NCBI RefSeq assembly: GCF_023184515.1
Contig: NZ_JAAHBP010000001.1
Location: 496,001-560,000 of the forward strand
DNA from: Streptomyces sp. D2-8
Lineage (GTDB): Bacteria > Actinomycetota > Actinomycetes > Streptomycetales > Streptomycetaceae
DNA: 64,000 nucleotides
Reading direction: 5' to 3'
Shown: piece after piece, positions 23,681 to 32,557 of the stretch
Layout of the letters: each line of letters opens with the position of its first letter
Numbering within the stretch: position 1 is the first letter of the stretch
Made by a program: the position numbers and the translations under genes
The notes under the pieces: model-generated
Seen by the model: the letters and a program-made list of their open reading frames with translations, nothing else
Told to the model about the DNA's origin: nothing
The model's database searches: none

Positions 23681-25416
23681 CGAACCCCTTGTTCCTGTCG
23701 GCAGACAGCCAGCGCGCCAGCATCATTCAACTCGACCGTGCTCTGGAATCGATGCGCGATGCCGGCTTCGACCTCACGGCAGCGATTGGCGAGCCGCTGG
23801 ACAACTCCATCCAGGCCGAGGCAACGCTGATGCGTGTGCTCCCGATCTACGGGCCGAAGAAGAAGTCCATCGATGCCTTCATCATCGCTGACAACGGCGT
23901 GGGCATTGACCCAGCGATCATGCACAACGTCCTGTCGATGGGATACAGCGCCCGCTACAACCAGCGCCAAGGTCTCGGGCGTTTCGGAATGGGGCTGAAG
24001 CTCGCCGGGTTGAGCCTGGGAGAGCGGATCGACATCTACAGCAAGCGAGCCAGCGGACCCGAGATCTACCACAGCTACATCGATCTCGAAGAGATCAGGG
24101 AGGGCAAGCAGCAGTACATCACCACCGATGAGGTCGCAGCCTGGCCCGAAGACGCGGTCGCGCTCATGGTCGGGCGCGACGGACGCCCTCTTACCTCCGG
24201 CACCGTAGTCGTGATCGGCAAGATCGACCGCCTCGCCAGCGGGGGCGCGTATGGGACCTCCTTGGAAGAGAAGATCGCGGACCTGCGCAAGTTCATCGCT
24301 CGCGCATACCGTACCTACATCGACACGGGCCGCACATTCGAGCTCGACGGCAAAACGGTATCGCTCCACGACCCGCTCTTCCTGCGAGACAACCCCCGGA
24401 TCATCGCCAGGTACAAGCCTCAGAAGCTGGACCCGCGAGGCCAACTCATCGAAGAGGGGGACCTGGAAGTCGACGGCCACAAAGTCCACGTTGCCGTGGC
24501 GCTGGTACCCGCCGAGTTTCGCCCGTGGAAGGGAGCCGGCGGCGACGTTGACCACCGAGGCGAGGACATCAGGGAATACCAGATCAGCCGTGAGAACGCG
24601 GCAAGGATCAGCATCCTTCGTAACGGGCGCGAGATCTACTACGACGTGGTTCCTCACCTCCTCGACACCAGCCGTACCGACAAGGTCATCCGGTACGTCG
24701 CCATCGAAGTGAGCTTTACAGCGGAACTGGATGAGTACTTCCAGGTGCGCAACGTGAAGCGCGGAGCAGAGCCTGTGACGAGGCTTCGAAACGAGCTGCG
24801 CGACTGGCTGAAGCTCCCTGTCCTGCGGGCTCGGAAGGCGATCCGCGAGTACTGGGGGGAAGTTGAGACCCGGGAGCGTCTCGCCAAGGGCGAGCACAGC
24901 AGCAGCATGGCCACCGCTGAACGGACCGATCCGAGCCTCCCTCGGGGCGTCGCCGGCAGGACTGCCACTGCGGAACAGGAAGAGGAGGTCGTCCAGCACG
25001 CTGCCGAGGACATGGGCTTGGACGTGGAGACCGACAGCGCCAAGATCGAGACGCTTCGCGAACAGATTCGCACCAAGCCCATCACCCTGCTCGACGGAAG
25101 CTGGCCCGGCAAGGAGTTCCTCGAGGTTCATCACCTCAACGGCAAGTCCGTCGTGAAGTTCAACCACCGGCACTCGTTCTTCCGGGACGTCTACGGTCCA
25201 CTCAAGAAGATCGCTGACGATGGTGCCGAGGGGATGAGCCCTGAGGACGTCCTGGATCTCGCGCGCCGGGCCGAGGCCGCGATCGACCTGCTGTTCATGG
25301 GCTATGCGCGTGCGGAAGCCATGCACGAGAACCCGGACGAACAGTTCAGTCAGCTTCGCACCTACTGGGGTCTGTTCACGGGGGTCATGCTCAAGGAGGA
25401 ACTGAAGGACGAGTGA
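23677..25416 (+). CDS. GHKL-type ATPase (MORC/MutL-like), 579 aa
   Basis: The Bergerat-fold motifs are clear: N-box AAIGEPLDNSIQAEA (Glu39, Asn43), G1-box IADNGVGIDP (about 71-80) and G2-box QGLGRFGMGLKLAGLSLG (about 96-113), then a TSGTVVVIGKID strand. The middle has an S5-like region (ISRENAARISILRNGREIYY), as in GHL ATPases. The C-terminal ~180 residues are helical and not recognised. This family clamps DNA in repair and defence systems. It is the last gene of the coupled trio, downstream of the GIY-YIG nuclease. Family membership is from motifs; a defence role is inferred from the neighbours. Confidence 0.75.
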   Translation: MTNPLFLSADSQRASIIQLDRALESMRDAGFDLTAAIGEPLDNSIQAEATLMRVLPIYGPKKKSIDAFIIADNGVGIDPAIMHNVLSMGYSARYNQRQGLGRFGMGLKLAGLSLGERIDIYSKRASGPEIYHSYIDLEEIREGKQQYITTDEVAAWPEDAVALMVGRDGRPLTSGTVVVIGKIDRLASGGAYGTSLEEKIADLRKFIARAYRTYIDTGRTFELDGKTVSLHDPLFLRDNPRIIARYKPQKLDPRGQLIEEGDLEVDGHKVHVAVALVPAEFRPWKGAGGDVDHRGEDIREYQISRENAARISILRNGREIYYDVVPHLLDTSRTDKVIRYVAIEVSFTAELDEYFQVRNVKRGAEPVTRLRNELRDWLKLPVLRARKAIREYWGEVETRERLAKGEHSSSMATAERTDPSLPRGVAGRTATAEQEEEVVQHAAEDMGLDVETDSAKIETLREQIRTKPITLLDGSWPGKEFLEVHHLNGKSVVKFNHRHSFFRDVYGPLKKIADDGAEGMSPEDVLDLARRAEAAIDLLFMGYARAEAMHENPDEQFSQLRTYWGLFTGVMLKEELKDE

Positions 25417-25455
25417 GCCTCCGGAGGCGGACGATGGGCCCGACCGGCACCGTCC

Positions 25456-25499
25456 TAGGGGTGCCCACCGTGGCGCGTAGGGGTGCCCACCGTGGCGCG
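25456..25499 (+). repeat. Two tandem 22-bp direct repeats
   Basis: The unit begins TAGGGGTGCCCACC and ends GTGGCGCG; copies at 25456-25477 and 25478-25499 are identical. They lie in the 238-bp gap between the GHKL ATPase and the DGQHR gene. Each unit holds an internal near-palindrome GGTGCCCACC. No gene is seen in this gap. Confidence 0.7.
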
Positions 25500-25654
25500 T
25501 TCTGTGGGTGAAGCTGCGTCATTTCCTTCAATGGGACACGCAGTCAGCGCGTGACCTGCAGGATGTCGTGAGAAGACTCAGCAAGTAAGGCACCGTGCGC
25601 TGGCGACTTAGGCGTCGGCGTCACAACCGAAGCAGCGTGGGAAGGCAGTGAAGG

Positions 25655-27829
25655 ATGTTCGGCTCGGGCAGTGGGCTCACGTTCCGCGACTACGTGCAGG
25701 GAACGTGGGGGAGCTTCGACACCCCGGCGGGGAGGGTCGACTACATCATGACAAAGGCCCGACTCGGTGGTGACGCCAACACGCCCGAGCGGCAGCTCAC
25801 CAAGAACCTGGCTCCGGTTCGTGAAGTCATGGATGCCGGCGACCTCGACTTTAACCAGCTTCTGCAACGCGACCTCGATGATCACCGTGTGGCTGTCAAT
25901 CTGATCCCCTATCTGCTCAAACCACAGACGACAGGGCCTGCCTTCTTCCCACCGATCGTGGCCGTCGTGCTTCCCTTCCGGAACAAGCGCCCCACCGCCT
26001 TTCCCGTACTGGGGGAGGTGACTTCCATCAGCGCCGACGAAGCCAACTGGCAGGAACAACGCGCTGGCAGCGCCTTCCAGGTCCATCGCCTCCTCGCCTC
26101 CGATGGACAGCCGCACGGAGCCAATGTGGGCAAGCTCTGGTGGAACCGTTCCGAAGCAAGCCTGGTTGTTCTTGACGGCCAGCATCGCGCAATGGCGCTC
26201 CTCGCGATTGAGCGCACTCTGACCAACTCATGGCAGGACACTTCCGCGGTCAAGTACCGCTCCTTCTATGAGCACCAGGTACGCCGTGTGCTGGAGCAGC
26301 ACGGTGCCGGCGAACCCGACCTGTCGAAGGTCGAAGTGCCGGTCACCGTGTGCTGGTTCCCGGAACAGACCGGGGACGGATCGCGGCCTCACGAAGCGGC
26401 CCGGAAGCTGTTCGTTGATGTCAACAAGGAGGCACGCCCCCCGAGCGAGTCCCGCATCATCCTGCTCTCGGACGCCGAACTCTCCAACGTCCTGACGCGG
26501 AGCATGCTTAGTGAGCTGCGGAGCAGGAAGGATGACTCCTATCTGCCCCTGTATGCGGTGGAGTACGACAACCCCGAAGTAAACAGTCACCGCCCCGCGC
26601 GGTGGTCGGTACTCACGAACATCAACCTCCTCAAGATGGCCGTGAACCGCTGCATCTTTGGACCGTCGAAGTACCTCACCAATGTCGCGCAGGGGATCTC
26701 CGGAAAGGAGGGTGACCTGCAGCGTGACGAGTTCATGCGCGAACAGCTCGACGTAGGGACTCTCCTGGAGAGGTATTTCGAAGACGGGGGCATCCCCTTT
26801 GATCGGGACACCCTCGGAGACAAGCAATTCCCGCTAGGAAAGATGGAGACGATCAGCGCGAGGTTCAAGGAGACGTGGGGGAGGGCAATTCTGACGCTGC
26901 TGTCGAGGACCGCGCCGTACGCAGCCCACGCCAGCGCGCTGACCAAGCTCAAGGACGACTGGCATGTTGCCGACACATTCGCGGCCCTGGCCCACGATGC
27001 TCTCTTCGGTGGAGTGGGTGTCTTCTGGACGCTGCGTGACAGCTATGACCACTACATGGATCAGAGGGACAACGCGGACCGCCGACTGCCCAAGTCGGAC
27101 GTCATCCGAGCTTGGGAAGCCCTCAAAGGCAAAGAGGAAGACTTCGACCAGTACCGCGCTCAGGAGTACCTAGGGTCGACTCGCCCTGAGCGCGTCAAGC
27201 GTTGCAAGGACGCCTACAGCGTGCTCAACACCCATGCCTGCCAGCTCGGCCTCGTCATGACTATGGGCTCGCTATGGGAGGTTCGAAAGACACAGCCAGG
27301 CGGTGTCGATCTCAAAGACCTTCCGGCCTTCGCGGAAGCACTGGTCGATGCCTGGAACGCATTCTTCCAGATCGAGCACGGGCGGGCTCGTGACAGGAAG
27401 GTCGCCTTCAACAAAGCCGGGGTCACGAACCCGATCAACCAGATCGGGAACATGGAATCAGCGCAGGCCGTCTACTTCCGCTACTTCTGGCTGCAGGCTG
27501 TGGCTGTCCCCACGGCGTGGCCCCACGTAGCCCAGTGGCTGCCAGACCGCGAAGAGTTCGACATCAAGCTCGGCGAAGCCCGGCGGATGTACCTGGACCT
27601 GTGTATCAAACAGCAACTCAAGGCTCTCAAGACGAACCAGCCCACTGCACAGGAAAGCGATCTCCGACCAGTTGCAGAGAAGCAAGCGCATGCTGCGCTC
27701 AAGAAAGCCCTTAAGGACTGGTTTGCTGTGTCGGACGACGACTTCGACGCGTGGTTGAGCCAGCCGATTCGCCGCAGCAAGCAGGGAGAGCTCGACCTGG
27801 ATGATGCTCGGGCAGAGGCGGACAGGTAG
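25655..27829 (+). CDS. Large DGQHR-domain (DndB-like) protein, 724 aa
   Basis: The DGQHR signature is at residues 174-178 (VVLDGQHRAMALLAIE), and FVDVNKEARPPSESR follows as in DndB and related proteins. This one is almost twice the length of DndB. The extra C-terminal ~400 residues are helical with no recognised motif. DGQHR domains share the ParB/DUF262-like fold and occur in several DNA-modification and defence loci. The gene is alone between two gaps: tandem repeats upstream and a 10-bp-stem terminator downstream. Its relation to the dnd pathway is suggested by location and family only. Confidence 0.7.
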   Translation: MFGSGSGLTFRDYVQGTWGSFDTPAGRVDYIMTKARLGGDANTPERQLTKNLAPVREVMDAGDLDFNQLLQRDLDDHRVAVNLIPYLLKPQTTGPAFFPPIVAVVLPFRNKRPTAFPVLGEVTSISADEANWQEQRAGSAFQVHRLLASDGQPHGANVGKLWWNRSEASLVVLDGQHRAMALLAIERTLTNSWQDTSAVKYRSFYEHQVRRVLEQHGAGEPDLSKVEVPVTVCWFPEQTGDGSRPHEAARKLFVDVNKEARPPSESRIILLSDAELSNVLTRSMLSELRSRKDDSYLPLYAVEYDNPEVNSHRPARWSVLTNINLLKMAVNRCIFGPSKYLTNVAQGISGKEGDLQRDEFMREQLDVGTLLERYFEDGGIPFDRDTLGDKQFPLGKMETISARFKETWGRAILTLLSRTAPYAAHASALTKLKDDWHVADTFAALAHDALFGGVGVFWTLRDSYDHYMDQRDNADRRLPKSDVIRAWEALKGKEEDFDQYRAQEYLGSTRPERVKRCKDAYSVLNTHACQLGLVMTMGSLWEVRKTQPGGVDLKDLPAFAEALVDAWNAFFQIEHGRARDRKVAFNKAGVTNPINQIGNMESAQAVYFRYFWLQAVAVPTAWPHVAQWLPDREEFDIKLGEARRMYLDLCIKQQLKALKTNQPTAQESDLRPVAEKQAHAALKKALKDWFAVSDDDFDAWLSQPIRRSKQGELDLDDARAEADR

Positions 27830-27943
27830 GCGGGATGCACTAGCGAGGAGTCGTTTCGGTGGAGGCTTGGGCGTCGAGCGCGGACCGCTGGCTGCCCACG
27901 CTTCCTTCGCCGAGGATGAGCGCCAGCCGTGCCGGCGCATGGC

Positions 27944-27987
27944 AGACCCACCTGAAGAACATTGATCCGCTCGTGTGAGGTGGGTCT
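27944..27987 (+). terminator. Terminator after the large DGQHR gene
   Basis: AGACCCACCT (27944-27953) and AGGTGGGTCT (27978-27987) form a perfect 10-bp stem with a 24-nt loop, followed by TTC. It lies in the 239-bp gap before the Mrr-like gene; the gap has no gene. Confidence 0.6.
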
Positions 27988-28068
27988 TTCGATCAGTCGT
28001 AGGGCCGATCAGGGCGCACAGTGCGTCGGCGGTCGACCGGCTAAATCCGTCCCTGGGGGAGAGAAGGA

Positions 28069-29331
28069 ATGACCGACGTGGCGCAGTCTGGTGAGACGCT
28101 TGCCGATCGGGTTGAACGTGTCCTGCGCAAACGCCAGTTGGGGCCGCTATCGGTCACAGAATTAATCAAGGAGCTTGCTCCAGATGAAGATGCTTCCGCA
28201 ACGACGCTGGCAGCGGAGCATCAATTGGTGCAGGCGCTCAGGGAAGACGAGCTACGCCGGACAGCTCGTGGCAAGCGCCCACGTTTCGGCATCACTGACG
28301 GTGAGTCAGTGCGTCTCCGTCCTCCGGGTAATCCAGCAGAAGCAGCAGTCGAGCAATGGAACGAAAAGGTCAAGCAGGACCTCCTTGAGCAGCTCAGAGA
28401 GTGCGACCCGATCGTGTTCGAACACATCGTGGCCCAGTTGCTCATTGCCATCGGGTACGAAGAGGTCCGAGTAACCAAACGATCGAACGACGGGGGCATC
28501 GATGTGCATGCGATTCTGTCCGCCCGCGGCGTGACGCGCGTGCCCACCGCGCTGCAAGTGAAGCGGTGGCGAAAGCCCGTGGGGCGGCCGGAGGTTCAAC
28601 GGCTTCGAGGATCCCTGAAATCCACCCAACAGGGGGTGATCGTGACAACCAGCCACTTTGCAGGTCCGGCGATCAAGGATGCAGCTCGTCAGGACGGGAA
28701 CCCCGTCCATCTCATTGATGGCCGCATGCTTGCAGACCTGATGGCAGAGCATGGCTTCGGAGTCCAGACATCTCGAGTCGCATTCTTCTCCCTGGATGAG
28801 CAGCTTCTGACTGGCGGGCTGCACGCTACCCCGTCCGCGACGGATGACGATCAGGTCTCGCCTGCTGCCAGGCAGGGAGGGCAGAAGTTCTTCCTGGCAC
28901 AGCTACCAGGAGGACGCAGCGCCGACTACCTATCCACGCTGGCAGCCATGGCTCGGTTGGCGGAGGCGCAGCCTAGCCTGGACGACTACATCGCCCTGTT
29001 CCAGAAGCAGTTTCCCAGCATCACAAGAGCGGACGAAGCGCGACGGCGGATGCGAGTTCTCCTCTCTCTCGGCCTCGCTGAGATTGAGAGCGACCATGTC
29101 ACCCTCACGTTCAAGGGCCGGCGATTTCTCGACGATCGAGATCCTCGTCTGCTTGGTGACGCTTTTTTGTCACGAATTGCAGGGGCAGTAGAGGTACGAG
29201 ACCTCGTCAGTGACGTGGTGGGTGAGAGCGCGCGGCGGCAGCTAGTTCGAGAGGATCCGCCGGCCGGACTGAGCTCCACCCAGGCCGCGTTGGTGCTCCG
29301 GTGGCTGACACAACTCGGTTTGGTGAAGTGA
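28069..29331 (+). CDS. Mrr-like restriction endonuclease, 420 aa
   Basis: The Mrr_cat domain covers about residues 112-240: FEHIVAQLLIAIGYEEVRVT, then SNDGGIDVHA with catalytic Asp145, then ALQVKRWRKPVGRPEVQRLR with Gln163 and Lys165. This is a PD-(D/E)XK fold acting in the type IV restriction of modified DNA. The N-terminal ~95 residues resemble a winged-helix domain (LSVTELIKELAPDEDASATT); the C-terminal ~170 residues form another helical, possibly target-reading, region. ATG 28069 follows GAGAGAAGGA. It could restrict foreign methylated DNA, or DNA lacking or bearing phosphorothioates, but no substrate can be read from sequence. Confidence 0.8.
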   Translation: MTDVAQSGETLADRVERVLRKRQLGPLSVTELIKELAPDEDASATTLAAEHQLVQALREDELRRTARGKRPRFGITDGESVRLRPPGNPAEAAVEQWNEKVKQDLLEQLRECDPIVFEHIVAQLLIAIGYEEVRVTKRSNDGGIDVHAILSARGVTRVPTALQVKRWRKPVGRPEVQRLRGSLKSTQQGVIVTTSHFAGPAIKDAARQDGNPVHLIDGRMLADLMAEHGFGVQTSRVAFFSLDEQLLTGGLHATPSATDDDQVSPAARQGGQKFFLAQLPGGRSADYLSTLAAMARLAEAQPSLDDYIALFQKQFPSITRADEARRRMRVLLSLGLAEIESDHVTLTFKGRRFLDDRDPRLLGDAFLSRIAGAVEVRDLVSDVVGESARRQLVREDPPAGLSSTQAALVLRWLTQLGLVK

Positions 29332-29593
29332 GCTCGTCATCACGAGGCACGGACTGCACTTGTGGCCTACCGGCGCCGGCAACAGTCTGGCACCCGCAGA
29401 CGTGATGCAGACGCGCTCCAGGGCAGCAGCCGCGAGATAGTTATGAGGGCGCGGCCGAGGTGATGGGCAGACAACTCTCATACGAATTGGAACCGTTGGG
29501 CATGGGCAGACTGCTAGCATCGGCCTCCGGTTTGAGGGGCTGGCTATCCCTTCGCACGCGGGTGTCGGGGTCATTGACATGAAGGAGGAACGG

Positions 29594-31300
29594 GTGAGCG
29601 AGGTTATTCGCACCTATGAGGCATTTCGCACGTGGCAGACCCCGGAAAGTAAGCCACTGATTCTATTTTCCGCCCCAGCCGTGGATATCGAGAAGTGGGC
29701 GGGTGTCCCACAGCGGCGCAGGCTAGATGAGGAAGAGACCTCTGGCTTCCAGCGAGAAGAAGATCCGACACGGGTTCGTGAACTGACAAAATTCTTCAGC
29801 AATCATCGTAACGTTGCTCAGAACCCATTGCTGGGCGCATTGCAGGATCATGAAAGAATTGAGTTCAAGGAGCTCAAGTCGGGCTCCCCTTTCGGGACTC
29901 TGAGGATCACATACGAAGATTACTCGCAAGTCCCCATGATTGACCTCCTGAGGCGTCTGGTCGCCCGCCTTGAAGCGCGTGTCAGCATACTCGACGACAG
30001 TGTTGTGGACGAGAATCGTGTAGCCGTTCTCCTTGAGCGTGAAAACCTTCGGAATGAATCCTCGTCAGGCTCCGATGAAGACGACGAGAGTGAAGGCCAA
30101 AACGACGAAACGGTGACCGTTGCTGAGGCGATCGGTGAGGACAGCGACGACGCCGGGACTATCATGCTCGCCGAAGAGACCCATCTTGTAGATTTTTATA
30201 CTGAACTTAAGGGTAGAATCCGTGTTTTGGAGCATCTAGGGATTCAGGATGCCGACTCTGTTCAAGGATTCACAAAGTCGGCATTGCTTGGCTATCTAAA
30301 GCCAGTAGTGCTCGTTGACGGACAGCACCGGCTGCGCGGCGCTGTCGTTTCCGCAAGTCACGCTCCGAAGACTCCTGAGGGCCAGGCTTATATCCTCACT
30401 GCGACTGCGGAAGGAATGAATCCCGCGGACGCGGAACGGCAGCTAATCCTCAGGGAGTCTCGTCAGCTACCGTTTTCTCTCCTAATGGATGACAGCCCGA
30501 GTGAACACGTATTTCAGTTTGTCGTCGTAAATCAGAAAGCTATTCCCATGGGGAAGGCGCTACTCGGGACGATTGTCTCCACCAGTCTGAGTCGTGAAGA
30601 GCTGGAGCCCGTAGCTGAGCGCCTTCAAAAGGCAGGCATCAAGCTCGAGGACTCACAGGCAGTCGCCTATCTCACAAGGGCCGAAGGAAGCCCGTTCCGA
30701 GGCTTGGTCCAAACAGGCATGGGCGGAGACCGTACCGACCTGTTGCAGTGGAGTGTACTTCAAGGGCTTGTGTCGATCTTTCGGAAGCTCCAAGGCGGCA
30801 AGCCGTATCACGCGAAAGTTGACTACGCGCGCGAATGGAAAAAGGAATACTTCCCCCAGTGTGGATTGGTCTCTGGGGAGTCGGAAACCGAGCGGCTAGA
30901 AGAGTGGTCTCGCCCTGACGGCCCGTGGCGCGACGTTTTTATCCAGTTCTATACCCGTATTCGCGACTATTTTGGTGATCCAGTCGATGTCGACACATTT
31001 AATGGATGGGGCAGCACGGCGACAAGTAACTTGTTCAACAAGATTTCTTTGACAATCCTCGCCACCGACTACTTCGACTACATTTACACCCAGGCTGAGC
31101 CGCTTGAAAACATGGCGGACTTCTCCCGGACACTCGATGAGTGGTTGAAGAATGGGCGGGTGAGTTCGTCTTACTTTAACAGGAATTGGCGTCTGGAGAG
31201 AACCAAGAAGGATCAACGGGTGGTTAAAGAATTGTGGTCACAGAATTGGCATGAGTATCGAAAGGTCCCCACGAAGCTGCCGCACTCGTTCAAGCCGTAA
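29594..31300 (+). CDS. Third DGQHR-domain protein, 568 aa, low-GC gene
   Basis: VVLVDGQHRLRGAV at about residues 238-251 is the DGQHR signature, followed by FQFVVVNQKAIPMGKALLG, like the N..A..L part of this family. An acidic Ser/Glu/Asp linker (about 148-180) precedes it. GTG 29594 is the best start: the in-frame ATG at 29579 is followed at once by AAGGAGG, which is the ribosome site for the GTG. Base use is clearly lower in GC than in the neighbours (for example around 30,180-30,320), suggesting a separate origin. The HNH gene follows after 6 bp, so the two form an operon. Confidence 0.7.
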   Translation: MSEVIRTYEAFRTWQTPESKPLILFSAPAVDIEKWAGVPQRRRLDEEETSGFQREEDPTRVRELTKFFSNHRNVAQNPLLGALQDHERIEFKELKSGSPFGTLRITYEDYSQVPMIDLLRRLVARLEARVSILDDSVVDENRVAVLLERENLRNESSSGSDEDDESEGQNDETVTVAEAIGEDSDDAGTIMLAEETHLVDFYTELKGRIRVLEHLGIQDADSVQGFTKSALLGYLKPVVLVDGQHRLRGAVVSASHAPKTPEGQAYILTATAEGMNPADAERQLILRESRQLPFSLLMDDSPSEHVFQFVVVNQKAIPMGKALLGTIVSTSLSREELEPVAERLQKAGIKLEDSQAVAYLTRAEGSPFRGLVQTGMGGDRTDLLQWSVLQGLVSIFRKLQGGKPYHAKVDYAREWKKEYFPQCGLVSGESETERLEEWSRPDGPWRDVFIQFYTRIRDYFGDPVDVDTFNGWGSTATSNLFNKISLTILATDYFDYIYTQAEPLENMADFSRTLDEWLKNGRVSSSYFNRNWRLERTKKDQRVVKELWSQNWHEYRKVPTKLPHSFKP

Positions 31301-31306
31301 CGCGAT

Positions 31307-32251
31307 ATGGATACACATGGGGTTCGCAATTTCTACCGTGTGCTCGGCGATACCCTTCCGAATAGGTGGTCGGAAGACGGGTTGAGGGAAATTGCGCAGC
31401 TGAGTATTCCTGGGGATTTGCTGGGTAAGAACGGGTGGATTCTTCGTGCTGATTATTCGATGACTGTCGGTCGATGGTTCATCGAAGGTATCGTCGACCT
31501 TGGGAGATATGCGAGAAATTCCGATAATATCGGTCATCTCTTCCTGGAGATCTCCGCATGCTTGCGCGAGCTTGACCCAACGGTGCCAAATGATGAAATT
31601 CGGGCCGTATCGCGTCAGCTCGCGACCTTCGCGTGGCGGGAAGTGGCGGCGAGGCGGAACGCGGGGCGTGAGCGAATTGATCGCGCACTACGTGACGCAG
31701 TCTGGTTTAGGGACGAACCGTTGCAGCGTTGCTATCTCTGTGGATATAAATTTTCCTCGCACGCCAGGGATCTATTTCTGCAGCGGACGAGGGTGCCGTT
31801 GGAGCCTCACAAGCTCGTGGATTTCACTCGCCCAAGAGGCGTGAAGCCGCGACATTTGACGGTGGAACTCGATCACGTTATTCCCGTCGCGGAAGGTGGT
31901 GCGACAGACGAAGAAAACCTCAGGCTAGCGTGCGGCTGGTGCAACATTGCAAAGAGTAGCCTCTGGAGTTTGTATGACGCCAAGGCTTGGTCGAGTGGAG
32001 TGATAGAGCATCCATCACTCGGTCATGTCTCAGTACCCCAGCCCCTATGGATGCTGCGCATAGTTGCTACGCGCGCGAGATGTGAGACGCCCGATGGCTG
32101 TGGAGCGAAACTTGAGACCGACGAGCTGTTCGTGGCCCCCCGTAACACCAAGGGAGCATTGACACCCACGAATCTCATGGTTGTGTGCCGCAAACATGAT
32201 CCCTGGGTAGGCCACAGACTCGTTAGTCCGACCTTGCTGCCGAAGAGATAG
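31307..32251 (+). CDS. HNH endonuclease, 314 aa
   Basis: A treble-clef HNH domain is seen: CYLC at 142/145, VELDHVIPVAEGGATDEENL with His190, and ACGWCNIAKSS giving the second cysteine pair (209/212). A further Cys pair and a C-terminal strand follow (CETPDGCGAKL). HNH enzymes nick or cut DNA using one metal ion. The N-terminal ~130 residues are helical and unrecognised. It follows the DGQHR gene by 6 bp and shares its lower GC. Together they look like a two-gene module with a DNA-sensing or regulatory DGQHR protein and an HNH nuclease effector. That pairing is inference. Confidence 0.75.
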   Translation: MDTHGVRNFYRVLGDTLPNRWSEDGLREIAQLSIPGDLLGKNGWILRADYSMTVGRWFIEGIVDLGRYARNSDNIGHLFLEISACLRELDPTVPNDEIRAVSRQLATFAWREVAARRNAGRERIDRALRDAVWFRDEPLQRCYLCGYKFSSHARDLFLQRTRVPLEPHKLVDFTRPRGVKPRHLTVELDHVIPVAEGGATDEENLRLACGWCNIAKSSLWSLYDAKAWSSGVIEHPSLGHVSVPQPLWMLRIVATRARCETPDGCGAKLETDELFVAPRNTKGALTPTNLMVVCRKHDPWVGHRLVSPTLLPKR

Positions 32252-32557
32252 CTGTTAGCGCGGGCCGCAGTACGCCATTGCTCTGAGGGTGCGCCTTCGA
32301 GTTCGCCAAGGCCGACGACCTCGTGCCTCGCCTCAGCCCTTGAGTGACGAGGGCGGACCAATTCCCACGGCGGCACGATGGTTTTCGCTCTATGCATGTG
32401 GGAGCGACATCACCGCCTCCGCGCGGGTGCCGCGGGCCCGGACGGACAGAGCCTTGGTCAAGCTGATCTGGTGATCTTCACCCGATCGTGGTCTGTGAAC
32501 GATAGGTGTCAGAGGTGCGGGATACGGTCCGTTCCGACGTTGAGGCGAGGGGGGACT
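32252..32557. other. 306-bp gap with no convincing gene
   Basis: Short open frames here, including an upstream extension of the following gene from 32378, have no ribosome site and no family-like sequence. Composition is mixed between the low-GC block to the left and the GC-rich gene to the right. I see no strong hairpin or tRNA. Confidence 0.5.

Noticed and set aside
32378..32557. Upstream extension of the sacsin-like gene
   Set aside because: No ribosome site and random-looking residues; ATG 32558 has GAGGGGGGA in front and the ATPase domain begins soon after.
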